Shown here in pieces: positions 6,186 through 14,527 of a DNA stretch of 22,121 bases. The DNA comes from Megasphaera sp. UBA5897. GTDB taxonomy: Bacteria > Bacillota > Negativicutes > Veillonellales > Megasphaeraceae. The notes beneath the pieces were generated by a model, which ran no database searches, was not told where the DNA came from, and worked only from the letters and a program-made list of their open reading frames with translations. The stretch lies in the NCBI GenBank assembly GCA_002431345.1, contig DJEN01000092.1, forward strand, positions 1 through 22,121. Reading direction: 5' to 3'. The position numbers and the translations under genes were made by a program. Numbering within the stretch: the stretch's first letter is position 1; each line of letters opens with the position of its first letter.

Positions 6186-7274
6186 TTATTTTGATTTGCG
6201 ATACACCAAAATGATACCGGTAATGCCGCAAATAATATCCGGCAAAAACGCCGCCAAATAGGCAGGAATGCGGCCGCCGTTTCCCAGCGCATTGCCTAAC
6301 GTCATAATCGAATAATAAATAAAAATAACAACGACACTAATGCCAAAGCCAATAGAAGAACTGCCGCGCTGTTTCTGCATCCCCAGTGGTGCGCCTACAA
6401 TCGCGCATACCAAGCTGGCAAGCGGCAATGCAAAGCGATTGTACATAGCTACGCGCAGCTTATTGGTATTGACTGAATTGTCATCGAGAAGCTTAATTTG
6501 TTCCTGCAGCTCACGAATCGTCAATTCATCCGGCTTTTTCTGAGAAGAAGCAATCTTGTTTGGCTTTTGCGATATAGGCAAGGCCTGATTTTGGAACCTC
6601 ATGGTCCGTTTAACCCCCTCATCACCGGACACATCATAAATCGTCCCTTCATGCATGACCCATTTAGCACCGTTCCAATTCGCCCGGTCAGCTTTTTCGA
6701 CACGCATAAGCACGTCGTTTTCAAATTCCTGCACGGTAATTTCTTTCAGTTCCTTCACATTGGCATCGTATTGCCGCGCATACATCAAACTGGAAATATC
6801 AGACCCTTTAATATTTTTGATAATAATATGATCCTGCGAAGCCGGAGCCGCATTATGCTTTACTTCTTCGTTGATAATCGTGTTGTATGCATTATTCGCT
6901 TTCGGCACAACATATTCATTAAACGCCGTCGTCCCCAGAGAAATACAAGCAGCCGCAATAAAAATCGGCATGGCCAATCGCACAAAATTCTGTCCGCCTG
7001 CCCGCATGACGATGAGTTCACTGGAACTGGATAATCTGCCAAACGCCATCAACGAACCCAACAGTACTGACATGGGAAAGGTAACGACTATAATGGACGG
7101 AATCGCCAATACAAAAATACGAAAGGCGGCCCATGTTGAAGCACCGTATTGATTAATCAGCTCGGCAATACGAAACAGCGTGCCTGTCCCAATAAAAACA
7201 GCTGTAAACGCGCAAACGCCAAATAAAAAAGGGCCTATAAATTCTTTTAGTATATATTTATCTAATATTCGCAT
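6186..7274 (-). CDS. lptF: LptF/LptG family LPS export permease
   Basis: This is the inner-membrane permease that, driven by LptB, extracts LPS from the inner membrane and passes it to LptC/LptA. The 362-residue protein has the YjgP/YjgQ layout: N-terminal MRILDKYILKEFIGPFLFG, three membrane helices (about 12-35, 55-77, 100-120), a periplasmic domain (about 125-270) and three more helices (about 275-300, 305-327, 335-357). The conserved GRLSSSSELIVMRAGG loop is the expected LptB contact. GGGAGACAGGA precedes the start. It is the last gene of the operon, 17 bases after lptB and just before the terminator. Enterobacteria use an LptF/LptG heterodimer, but only one family member is present here. 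I cannot tell F from G, so the symbol is provisional. Confidence 0.9.
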   Translation of the reverse strand: MRILDKYILKEFIGPFLFGVCAFTAVFIGTGTLFRIAELINQYGASTWAAFRIFVLAIPSIIVVTFPMSVLLGSLMAFGRLSSSSELIVMRAGGQNFVRLAMPIFIAAACISLGTTAFNEYVVPKANNAYNTIINEEVKHNAAPASQDHIIIKNIKGSDISSLMYARQYDANVKELKEITVQEFENDVLMRVEKADRANWNGAKWVMHEGTIYDVSGDEGVKRTMRFQNQALPISQKPNKIASSQKKPDELTIRELQEQIKLLDDNSVNTNKLRVAMYNRFALPLASLVCAIVGAPLGMQKQRGSSSIGFGISVVVIFIYYSIMTLGNALGNGGRIPAYLAAFLPDIICGITGIILVYRKSK

Positions 7275-7291
7275 TCCTGTCTCCCTGCCTG

Positions 7292-8011
7292 TTACATTCT
7301 AAAGTCTTCACCCAAGTAGAATTTCTTGGCGACAGGGTCACTGGCAATTTTTTCCGGACTGCCTTCCAATAAAATGCGCCCTTCGCTCAAAATATAGGCT
7401 TTATCTACAATACTCAACGTTTCACGCACATTGTGGTCTGTAATCAGCACGCCCATGCCGCGATTTTTTAAATGACCGATAATCCCTTGAATTTCATTAA
7501 CTGCCAGCGGATCAATGCCGGCAAAGGGTTCATCCAGCAAAATAAATGCCGGATCCATCACTAGGCACCTGGCAATTTCTACGCGTCGCCGTTCACCGCC
7601 GGAAAGCTGTATTCCCAGCCGGTCCCGCAGATGGGTAATGGAAAACTCTTCCATCAGCGCTTCCGCTTTTTGGCGCTGTTCTTTTTTACTGAATTTTGTC
7701 GTTTCCAGCATAGCCAGTAAATTTTCTTCTACAGTAAGCTTGCGGAAAATAGACGCTTCCTGCGGCAAGTATCCAATACCGTATGCAGCCCGTTTATGAA
7801 TCGGCAAACCTGTAATATCCTGGTCATCAATCGTAATTTTTCCTTCTGTAGGATGTTCAATCCCAACAATCATATAAAATGTAGTCGTCTTGCCGGCACC
7901 GTTCGGTCCCAGCAAGCCTACTACTTCACCTTGAGAGACACTGATGCTGACGCCAGCAACAGCACGTTTTTCTTTATATCGTTTTACGAGGTCATGGGTC
8001 TGAATCAGCAT
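7292..8011 (-). CDS. lptB: LPS export ABC transporter ATPase LptB
   Basis: LptB is the cytoplasmic ATPase of the LptB2FG(C) complex. The 239-residue chain carries Walker A GPNGAGKTT (35-43), Q-loop Gln84 in YLPQEASIFRKL, the signature LSGGERRRVEIARCL (136-150), Walker B FILLDEP (156-162) followed by FAGIDP, and the switch His193 in ITDHNVRETL. The LPQEASIFRKLTVEEN and ITDHNVRETL segments are the LptB-specific form of these motifs. AGGAG lies upstream of the ATG at 8011. The gene is 13 bases downstream of lptA and 17 bases upstream of lptF/G, which fits its partners. Confidence 0.97.
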   Translation of the reverse strand: MLIQTHDLVKRYKEKRAVAGVSISVSQGEVVGLLGPNGAGKTTTFYMIVGIEHPTEGKITIDDQDITGLPIHKRAAYGIGYLPQEASIFRKLTVEENLLAMLETTKFSKKEQRQKAEALMEEFSITHLRDRLGIQLSGGERRRVEIARCLVMDPAFILLDEPFAGIDPLAVNEIQGIIGHLKNRGMGVLITDHNVRETLSIVDKAYILSEGRILLEGSPEKIASDPVAKKFYLGEDFRM

Positions 8012-8024
8012 TCGTTTCTCCTTT

Positions 8025-8765
8025 TTAGTTATTATCCGGCAGAATAACGACAGTAGAACGCGTCATAGTCTGTACCGAATTGTCTGCCAGGCGGATGACA
8101 ACATTGTCGCCATTCAATGTATTGCCCTTCTGTTCTGCGTGTACATCTCCGGTTAAGTGAATAACGCCGTCATTCACATTCGGTGTTTGGGTATACACGG
8201 CCTGTGCCGCATAGGCTGTCAAATGATCAGCCGGCGATTCAATATGAACATTTCCCTGTCCGACAGCCCGTATTTCTTTAAACCAGGCATCGATATGATC
8301 GGCCCACATCTGAGAACCTTGGGCTTCCAAATAGCCGTTCCCCGTTACAACGCCGTAATCTTTGTCCAAGTAATATTCGATTTGATCTCCATTTACTTTT
8401 TTGTCATTATATACGCCGCGGACGGAACCAGATGCCACAATATAATTGCGGTTCGTCGAATGAATTTTATCTGCGTTCAGCTGCATATCCGGCTGCTGTA
8501 CTGCCACATTGCCTTCCATGTCTGCTTCTGCTGTCTTCAAATTATAGGACGCTTTATTGCCGGTCATCGTAGCCTGATCTCGCACAATGACAACATTTCC
8601 CGTTGCGGTTGCAACCTGTGTTTTGCCATCATAGACCAAGGTATCTGCCGTTACGGAAACAGAACTGGTATGTGCATCTTCTGCTCCTATTCCCAGTGAG
8701 GGAACCAGCATAAACCCGGCCAAGGCCGCTGTAAGTATCTTGTTTCGTATATACTGCATTATCAT
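8025..8765 (-). CDS. lptA: LPS transport periplasmic protein LptA (OstA-like)
   Basis: LptA forms the periplasmic bridge that carries LPS from LptC to LptD. The 246-residue product begins with a signal peptide (basic MQYIRNK, hydrophobic stretch 10-25, likely cleavage after Ala28). An OstA/LptA-type beta-jellyroll made of repeated short strands follows, with typical phrases VTADTLVYDGKTQVATATGNVVI, MTGNKASYNLKTAEADMEGNV and VNGDQIEYYLDKDYG. It is longer than E. coli LptA (185 residues), which suggests an extra jellyroll turn or two. The start ATG shares an ATGA overlap with the lptC stop and has GGGAG upstream; a second ATG two codons in is possible. The outer-membrane receiver LptD is not in this window. 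Confidence 0.93.
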   Translation of the reverse strand: MIMQYIRNKILTAALAGFMLVPSLGIGAEDAHTSSVSVTADTLVYDGKTQVATATGNVVIVRDQATMTGNKASYNLKTAEADMEGNVAVQQPDMQLNADKIHSTNRNYIVASGSVRGVYNDKKVNGDQIEYYLDKDYGVVTGNGYLEAQGSQMWADHIDAWFKEIRAVGQGNVHIESPADHLTAYAAQAVYTQTPNVNDGVIHLTGDVHAEQKGNTLNGDNVVIRLADNSVQTMTRSTVVILPDNN

Positions 8766-9319
8766 TCTTCTCCCTTGGTTACCTGCGCATGTCCTGTAAG
8801 CGTTACTTTATCCAAACTTGTATTAGTTTCAAACGCATCAGCGTGAAGTGTCGTGCTGTCATGACGATGAATTTCTACTTTACCACCGCGTATCATATGT
8901 GTATCCATATTATAATACACACTCCCGTCTGTCTGCAACGTATCCGATAAATTCGTCGTGCCTTTTACCGGCGGCTTGATTTCAATCGTCCGTTTTTTCT
9001 TATCTACAATTCCCTGGTCCGATGTAATCGTCAATTCAGTTCCGTTTACGTCATACAAAACAGCTTTCGGATTGGTAAAATACATGGTTTCTGTATCGGG
9101 ATCTACCATAATCTTATCTGCCGTCAATTTCCATACCGGTTTGCCGTCTTTAGATTCTTCCAGCTCTGTCCCATTGAATTCAACCAGTTTATCCGTATTG
9201 ACAGGAGTATCCGGCGTTGTGTCCGGATGCATAAATGTATACAATAAAGCAGCAAAGCCAATCACAACCATGCAGCCAATGATAGTCAGTTTATTTTTCT
9301 TGATTCGTTCTATCATCAT
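8762..9319 (-). CDS. lptC: LPS export protein LptC (DUF1239)
   Basis: LptC is an inner-membrane-anchored protein that receives LPS from LptB2FG and hands it to LptA. The 185-residue product has a basic N-terminus (MMIERIKKNK), one membrane helix (about 11-30) and a periplasmic jellyroll with the LptC phrase LVEFNGTELEESKDGKPVWKLTADKI. Repeats resembling LptA follow (YDVNGTELTITSDQGIVDKKKR). Its C-terminus overlaps lptA by four bases, and its start lies 29 bases inside the lpxL coding region. A GGAGG site (within lpxL) precedes two tandem ATG codons, so the start may be 9319 or 9316. The neighbours lptA and lptB support the assignment. Confidence 0.93.
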   Translation of the reverse strand: MMIERIKKNKLTIIGCMVVIGFAALLYTFMHPDTTPDTPVNTDKLVEFNGTELEESKDGKPVWKLTADKIMVDPDTETMYFTNPKAVLYDVNGTELTITSDQGIVDKKKRTIEIKPPVKGTTNLSDTLQTDGSVYYNMDTHMIRGGKVEIHRHDSTTLHADAFETNTSLDKVTLTGHAQVTKGEE

Positions 9320-10232
9320 GATGCCCTGCCTCCGCTTTCTGATGCAATGCTACAATATCTTCTGGTTCCGTACTCCAGCGATGCTGGAACCACAGCCATT
9401 CCGTAGGATGCTCTTTGATAAAGTTTTCTGTCAAAACGGCCATTTTCCGGGTCAGACGGGCAATATCCTCTTCTTTATTTCCCGTATCTTCATAATACAT
9501 CACTTCGCCAATCACTACGCGATGGCGATGGTTTTCATCATGAACCGCAAAAATCGGCAAAATAGGCGAACGGAACTTCCGCGCAAACATAGCCGGGCCC
9601 TTAGGCGTCGATGACATTTTTCCCAAAAAAGGCTGGGGTACCCCATAGAATCCGCCGTCCTGGTCTGCTAAAAAGCCGAGAATTTTTTTGCGCTTTAATG
9701 CCCTTGCTGCAATTATCATTTCGTTGCCGCCGCGGGCAAATACTTCCAGGCCCATCATTTCCCTATTTTCATTCAAAAGGCGTGTCACCTGATCATTAGG
9801 CTGTTTTTTTACAATCGTCGTCGTCGGATATCCATATAAGGCCAGCGATGCGCCCATCCATTCCCAGTTTCCAATATGACCAGTCAGTACGATAACCCCT
9901 TTATTTTCTTTCAGCGCGGCATCCAGCCGTTCTGCATGCTCCAGCGTAACATACTCTGCTATATTGTCCTTATTCAGCCGGGGCGTATACAGAATTTCCA
10001 TCAGGGACTGCCCTAAATTACGAAATAATTCATCAATAATTTGGTTTGCTTCCGCTTCGCTGCATTTCATGCCGCGCATGACATGAAAAATGCCTCGTTT
10101 GCGTTGTTTCTGCAAGATTCGTCCAACAAGGGGGCCTAGTTTGCGTCCCAATGAAATGATCGTTGGATAAGAAAGATGGCAAAGCATATTCCCTATTCCG
10201 CGTGCAGCATGATACTGCCACTCATTAAACAC
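9291..10232 (-). CDS. lpxL: Lipid A late acyltransferase (LpxL/HtrB family)
   Basis: Members of this inner-membrane family add a secondary acyl chain from acyl-ACP to Kdo-lipid IVA. The 313-residue protein has a weakly hydrophobic N-terminal anchor (about 12-40) and the LPLAT motif HIGNWE with the His119/Glu124 pair. Further family blocks are FLADQDGG, PFLGKMSSTPKGPAMFARK and the ending HPTEWLWFQHRW. The start codon is GTG (10230-10232), with AGGAG ten bases upstream and no better ATG nearby. Its last 29 bases overlap lptC. It is the only late acyltransferase in the window, so I cannot say whether it acts like LpxL or LpxM; the symbol marks the family only. Confidence 0.9.
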   Translation of the reverse strand: MFNEWQYHAARGIGNMLCHLSYPTIISLGRKLGPLVGRILQKQRKRGIFHVMRGMKCSEAEANQIIDELFRNLGQSLMEILYTPRLNKDNIAEYVTLEHAERLDAALKENKGVIVLTGHIGNWEWMGASLALYGYPTTTIVKKQPNDQVTRLLNENREMMGLEVFARGGNEMIIAARALKRKKILGFLADQDGGFYGVPQPFLGKMSSTPKGPAMFARKFRSPILPIFAVHDENHRHRVVIGEVMYYEDTGNKEEDIARLTRKMAVLTENFIKEHPTEWLWFQHRWSTEPEDIVALHQKAEAGHHDDRTNQEK

Positions 10233-10252
10233 AATACAGACACTCCTTTCTT

Positions 10253-10783
10253 CTATTGATTCACTACTGTTTTGCCGTCAAAATACCGGCTGAGAACAGT
10301 ATGCCATTGATTTTGTCTTTTTAAAATCTCTTCAATCCATTGCCGCAGCGCGCCATGACCGCCAGGACATGAAGACACAAACTGTGCCGCTTCTTGAGCT
10401 TCCTGGCAGGCATCGGCCGGCGCCGCGCCAAACCCTATCTTGGAAATAACTTCCACATCATTCAAATCGTCACCCATATACGCGGCTTCCTGCACGGTAA
10501 TGCCCATATCTTTGCAGATGCTTTCCAAGGTCTGCCATTTTTTGGATACATCCTGCATGATATAGTCAATGTGCAGGTCTGCTGCTCTTTTTTCTACCAT
10601 AGGGGAACGCCGGCCCGTAATCACTGCCGTTTTGATGCCCGCAGCCCGTGCCAACGAAATTCCCATGCCGTCGCGGGCTGAAAATCCTTTCATGGCATCT
10701 CCCTGGGGCCCATAATAAATGGTACCGTCCGTCAATACGCCGTCGACATCAAAAGCAATCAGCTTAATCGTTTTGGCTTCCAT
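10253..10783 (-). CDS. kdsC: 3-deoxy-D-manno-octulosonate 8-phosphate phosphatase KdsC
   Basis: KdsC removes the phosphate from Kdo 8-phosphate, giving free Kdo for KdsB. It is a cap-less HAD phosphatase that works as a tetramer. The 176-residue length fits. The nucleophile loop FDVDGVLTDG has Asp12 and Asp14; motif II is VITGRRS; the conserved lysine follows near VSKKWQ; motif III is YMGDDLND (104-109). The KGFSARDGMGI segment is characteristic of KdsC. Its ATG shares the A with the kdsD stop (TAATG), so translation is coupled to kdsD. It sits 20 bases upstream of lpxL. Confidence 0.95.
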   Translation of the reverse strand: MEAKTIKLIAFDVDGVLTDGTIYYGPQGDAMKGFSARDGMGISLARAAGIKTAVITGRRSPMVEKRAADLHIDYIMQDVSKKWQTLESICKDMGITVQEAAYMGDDLNDVEVISKIGFGAAPADACQEAQEAAQFVSSCPGGHGALRQWIEEILKRQNQWHTVLSRYFDGKTVVNQ

Positions 10784-11754
10784 TACACTACACCCTGGCG
10801 AAGTAAATCCGTCAAATGAATCATGCCGACAGCATGGTTGTCTTTATCGACAACCGGCAGTACCGTAATCGGGCGCGGCTGATTTTTTTCCATAATGTGA
10901 AGTGCTTCGGCAGCCAATTTATCGCTGGAAATAAGGCGCGGATTTTTTGTCATCATCGCTTCTACTGGCCACTGCAGGAAATTAGAGCCTGTTTCCAAGC
11001 CTCGGCGCACATCACCATCTGTAACCAAGCCAATCAGCTTATCTTCTTCATCTACAACCGATACGGCGCCCAGTCCTTTTTCTGTCATCATAAACAAGGC
11101 ATCTTGCACCGTACTGTCTTCAGAAATGACCGGATTATCTTCACCTTTGTGCATGACATTTTCTACAGTAAGCAGCAATTTACGTCCCAGCGCACCGCCT
11201 GGATGGAAAATAGCAAATTGGTTCTTCGTAAAATGATGCGCAGAAAGCAGCACAACAGCCAGAGCATCACCCAATGCCAAAGCTACTGTCGTACTCGTCG
11301 TAGGTGCCAATCCCAAGGGGCACGCTTCTTTTTCTACAGACGCATCCAAAATGACATCTGAATTTTTAGCCAACGTAGAATTATGATTGCCTACGACAGC
11401 AATCAATTTTGCGCCAATACGCTTCAGTGACGGCAGTATATTGAGGATTTCCATGGTTTCCCCGCTGTTGGAAAAAGCGAGTACAATATCTTCGCTGGTA
11501 ACCATGCCCAAATCACCGTGAATACCTTCTGCAGGATGAAGGAAAATAGACGGCGTCCCCGTACTGGAAAGGGTGGCCGAAACCTTGCGTGCAATATGGC
11601 CGGATTTTCCCATGCCGGTAACAATGACACGGCCTTTGGATTCCATAATTAAATTAACTGCATTGATAAAATTCTGATTGAGTGTAGGAATCAATTTTTC
11701 AATGCCTTGTGCTTCTTGATGAAGCACATCTCTTGCTTCTGCTAATATATCCAT
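10783..11754 (-). CDS. kdsD: D-arabinose 5-phosphate isomerase KdsD (KpsF/GutQ family)
   Basis: It interconverts ribulose 5-phosphate and arabinose 5-phosphate, the sugar precursor for KdsA. The 323-residue protein has an N-terminal SIS sugar-isomerase domain, with VTGMGKSGHIARK near residues 45-57 and AFSNSGETMEIL. Two C-terminal CBS domains follow (VMHKGEDNPVISEDSTV and MMTKNPRLISSDKL), the standard KpsF/GutQ layout. The HPAEGIHGDLGM segment contains conserved catalytic histidine context. I chose 11754, where AGAGGTG lies six bases upstream. The frame is open to 11820, but that extension runs into kdsA and looks unlike the family. Its place next to kdsA, kdsB and kdsC argues for a Kdo role rather than a capsule or gut role. 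Confidence 0.95.
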   Translation of the reverse strand: MDILAEARDVLHQEAQGIEKLIPTLNQNFINAVNLIMESKGRVIVTGMGKSGHIARKVSATLSSTGTPSIFLHPAEGIHGDLGMVTSEDIVLAFSNSGETMEILNILPSLKRIGAKLIAVVGNHNSTLAKNSDVILDASVEKEACPLGLAPTTSTTVALALGDALAVVLLSAHHFTKNQFAIFHPGGALGRKLLLTVENVMHKGEDNPVISEDSTVQDALFMMTEKGLGAVSVVDEEDKLIGLVTDGDVRRGLETGSNFLQWPVEAMMTKNPRLISSDKLAAEALHIMEKNQPRPITVLPVVDKDNHAVGMIHLTDLLRQGVV

Positions 11755-11770
11755 TCCATTCACCTCTATC

Positions 11771-12619
11771 TCATGCTTTTGCTGTGCTGACGCTTTTCTG
11801 TGTAATTTCATTGATAGCAATCATATCCCGCAGCACATTTTCAACCTGCGACAAATAGAGCATATTCGGACCGTCGCACAAGGCTTCAGCCGGATTGTCA
11901 TGTACTTCCATAAACACGCCGTCTATGCCGGCACCGGCTGCAGCCCGTGCCAAATTGCCTATATACTGCCGCTGGCCGGATGAAGACGTACCGGCGCCGC
12001 CGGGCAGCTGTACGCTGTGCGTCGCATCAAATACAACCGGATAACCAAAGCTGCGCATAATCGGGAAACTGCGCATATCGACAACCAAGTTATGATAGCC
12101 CAGGCTGAATCCCCGTTCTGTCAATATCAGGTTTTCATTGCCAAGATGCGACATTTTTTCCAATACGTTTTTCATGTCGGACGGTGCCATGAACTGTCCC
12201 TTTTTGACGCTGACGCATTTGCCGGTTTTTGCAGCCGCTTCCAAAAGATCTGTCTGACGGCAGAGAAATGCCGGAATCTGCAGTACATCCAGTACTTCTG
12301 CTGCCGGTTCAATTTGTTCAATCGAATGGACATCGCTAATAATCGGTACTTGCAGTTCTTTCTTTATATCTTTCAATATTTTTAATCCTTCTACAAGTCC
12401 CGGACCGCGGAATGACTTATACGAAGAACGGTTGGCTTTATCATACGAAGCCTTAAAAATATAGGTCACGCCTAATTTTTCACAAATGCGCTTCATTTCC
12501 TGCCCGATTTTTAAAATACGGTCTGGATCTTCAATAACACAGGGACCTGCCATGACAAACAGCTTGCCGTCACCGCCAACTGTTGTCTTGCCAATCGCAA
12601 CGGATTTTACGTGTTCCAT
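11771..12619 (-). CDS. kdsA: 3-deoxy-8-phosphooctulonate synthase KdsA, metal-dependent type
   Basis: KdsA condenses phosphoenolpyruvate with arabinose 5-phosphate to Kdo 8-phosphate. The 282-residue TIM-barrel protein shows AGPCVIE near the N-terminus, FKASYDKANRSS, SDVHSIEQ, GQFMAPSDMKNVLEK and DATHSVQLPGG. The metal ligands of the Aquifex aeolicus enzyme (Cys11, His185, Glu222, Asp233) correspond here to Cys27, His201, Glu238 and Asp249, a constant offset of 16. This places it in the metal-dependent class; the E. coli-type enzyme has Asn in place of the Cys. The start shares its A with the kdsB stop (TAATG), and kdsD follows after 16 bases. Confidence 0.97.
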   Translation of the reverse strand: MEHVKSVAIGKTTVGGDGKLFVMAGPCVIEDPDRILKIGQEMKRICEKLGVTYIFKASYDKANRSSYKSFRGPGLVEGLKILKDIKKELQVPIISDVHSIEQIEPAAEVLDVLQIPAFLCRQTDLLEAAAKTGKCVSVKKGQFMAPSDMKNVLEKMSHLGNENLILTERGFSLGYHNLVVDMRSFPIMRSFGYPVVFDATHSVQLPGGAGTSSSGQRQYIGNLARAAAGAGIDGVFMEVHDNPAEALCDGPNMLYLSQVENVLRDMIAINEITQKSVSTAKA

Positions 12620-13359
12620 TATAGTTCTCCTTTATCAGCAAAATAGTTTCGGATATGTATCAAATCTTCCGGTGTATCAATACCAATAAACTGGTGGTTT
12701 GTAGTGATTACTTTTATCTTATATCCATTTTCCAGAACTCGCAACTGTTCCAGTGATTCTACTTTTTCAGCCGGCGTTTGTTCCATATGGGCATACTGCA
12801 GCAAAAAATCACGGCGGTATGCATAAATGCCAATGTGTTTATACGGCTGCATAATACCGTCAAACGCATTTCGCGGATAGGGAATCAAAGAGCGTGAAAA
12901 ATACATCGCCTCACCATGAAGATTCAATACGACTTTGACCGCGCTCGGATCGTCATATTCTTCTTTGGCAAGCGGCGTGGCAACAGTTGCCATCGTCAGC
13001 TGCGGGTCGTCTTCAAAGGCCTGGCACAAGGCATCAATGACATCCGGCGCAATGAGAGGTTCATCGCCTTGTACATTGACGATGACATCCGCATCCGGAA
13101 AGTGTTCTACGGCCTCTGCCAGCCGGTCCGTACCGTTGGCGTGATCTTCCCGCGTCATGACAGCATGGCCGCCAAACGTAACGACCGTATCATATACTTT
13201 AGGATTATCAACAGCTACGACGACCTCTGATAATTTAGTGGCTTTAGCAGCTTGTTCATATACACGCTGCACCATAGGTTTGCCGGCAATATCACATAAC
13301 GGTTTTCCCGGCAGCCGTGTTGAAGCATATCGTGACGGAATAATGCATACAAAATTCAT
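12619..13359 (-). CDS. kdsB: CMP-Kdo synthetase KdsB (3-deoxy-manno-octulosonate cytidylyltransferase)
   Basis: KdsB activates Kdo with CTP to CMP-Kdo, the short-lived donor used by WaaA. The 246-residue protein has the nucleotidyltransferase opening IPSRYASTRLPGKPL, VNVQGDEPLI (94-103) with the metal-binding Asp, HIGIYAYRRDFL, and the ending SLEQLRVLENGYKIKV followed by GIDTPEDL. An AGGAGG site lies inside the end of lpxK, 11 bases from the ATG. The gene begins seven bases after the lpxK stop and overlaps kdsA by one base. With kdsA, kdsD and kdsC it makes a complete Kdo supply block. Confidence 0.97.
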   Translation of the reverse strand: MNFVCIIPSRYASTRLPGKPLCDIAGKPMVQRVYEQAAKATKLSEVVVAVDNPKVYDTVVTFGGHAVMTREDHANGTDRLAEAVEHFPDADVIVNVQGDEPLIAPDVIDALCQAFEDDPQLTMATVATPLAKEEYDDPSAVKVVLNLHGEAMYFSRSLIPYPRNAFDGIMQPYKHIGIYAYRRDFLLQYAHMEQTPAEKVESLEQLRVLENGYKIKVITTNHQFIGIDTPEDLIHIRNYFADKGEL

Positions 13360-13366
13360 ACTCTAT

Positions 13367-14527
13367 CTATCCTCCTATTACTTGGGCTAAAACGTTTTCT
13401 ACGTCTGTATTTCCTTTAATAATTTCTATTTCAATTCCCAGCACATACAACGGTATATCATGGGCCGTAATATATTCTGCATCCATTTTCACAGCATCTT
13501 TTTCTGTAGTAACCAAAACGGCTCCCTGTTCCTGTGCTTTTTTTGCCATGGCCGTCAAATCGTCCCGGCTGTATTGGTGATGGTCATCATACCGCATCGT
13601 ATCAGCAATCGTGTAGCCAAACGACTGAATCGTCGCTTCAAAAGACGAGGGATTTCCCAAGGCCGACACAGCAATGACGGGCTGATCTTCTGCAAGAAAG
13701 GCACAATCTGCACGTTTTTTGAAACTATTCCAATCAGCAAATGAAATACACCATTTCGGCCGATGAACAGCTTCTGCCACGGGTACATGCGGATGGTACT
13801 TATGCAATGCCGCATAGATAGATTTCCGTTGCTGTTCCGTCGCTAAATCTGCCTTGGTAATAATAATAAGGCCTGCGCGGCGCAGTTGTTCCAGCGGCTC
13901 GCGCAAAATGCCTCTGGGCAGTACATAGCCATTGCCAAACGGATTGGTTCCGTCAATCAAGACGATGTCCAAATCACGGTACAGCTGCCAGTGCTGAAAC
14001 CCATCATCCAGCAGAAGCACCTGCGAATGAAACATATCCACCGCCAACTGACCGCTGCTGCCTCTGTTTCGTCCTACCAGCACAGGAATTCCCGGCAGGC
14101 TCCGCGCCATTAAGCATGCTTCATCGCCGCCGGCTGCTGCAGTCAAAAGAATATGTTCTCCGTCAGACATAATGGCTGCTTTGCCTTCTGTCTCCGACCG
14201 GTATCCTCGATTGAGCAGTGCCGTGCGGAGTCCCTTTTGCTGTAAATACCGGGCCAGCAGACAAGCCGTAGGCGTTTTCCCCGTGCCACCGACAGTGATA
14301 TTTCCCAGACTAATGACTTTTGCCGGTAATTTAACTTGTTTCTGCGGGTTCTTCCGGTAAGAATTATACGTGACTGCCACGCCCTTTTTATAAGCCATGG
14401 AAGCCCATTCCAGCACTTTTAATATGGGAATATCTATGCCGTGATGCGGCGTGTCCTGCATCAAATACAAGAAATAGGCTGCTAATTTTGTACGCAGCGA
14501 CATGGAATCATCTCCACTTCCACTCAT
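13367..14527 (-). CDS. lpxK: Tetraacyldisaccharide 4'-kinase LpxK
   Basis: LpxK phosphorylates the 4' position of the lipid A disaccharide, making lipid IVA at the inner membrane. The 386-residue protein has a hydrophobic N-terminal region and the unusual P-loop GNITVGGTGKTP (75-86). Further family features are LNRGYRS, GGDEACLMAR, LLLDDGFQHWQLYRDLDIVLIDG and the late TTEKDAVKM. The start at 14527 forms an ATGA overlap with the waaA stop. A second ATG at 14503 (MSLRTKLAAYF) has a better-placed TGGAG and could be the main start, so the first eight residues are uncertain. It is somewhat longer than E. coli LpxK (328 residues), mainly at the N-terminus and the tail. Confidence 0.94.
   Translation of the reverse strand: MSGSGDDSMSLRTKLAAYFLYLMQDTPHHGIDIPILKVLEWASMAYKKGVAVTYNSYRKNPQKQVKLPAKVISLGNITVGGTGKTPTACLLARYLQQKGLRTALLNRGYRSETEGKAAIMSDGEHILLTAAAGGDEACLMARSLPGIPVLVGRNRGSSGQLAVDMFHSQVLLLDDGFQHWQLYRDLDIVLIDGTNPFGNGYVLPRGILREPLEQLRRAGLIIITKADLATEQQRKSIYAALHKYHPHVPVAEAVHRPKWCISFADWNSFKKRADCAFLAEDQPVIAVSALGNPSSFEATIQSFGYTIADTMRYDDHHQYSRDDLTAMAKKAQEQGAVLVTTEKDAVKMDAEYITAHDIPLYVLGIEIEIIKGNTDVENVLAQVIGG

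Noticed and set aside
8958..9614. 218-codon open frame on the plus strand, with others at 8157-8699, 10816-11361 and 4832-5341
   Set aside because: They are antisense to lptC/lpxL, lptA, kdsD and the DUF3084 gene, which are all well recognised. Their translations have no domain pattern, are rich in Cys/His/Phe, and no plus-strand promoter or terminator supports them.
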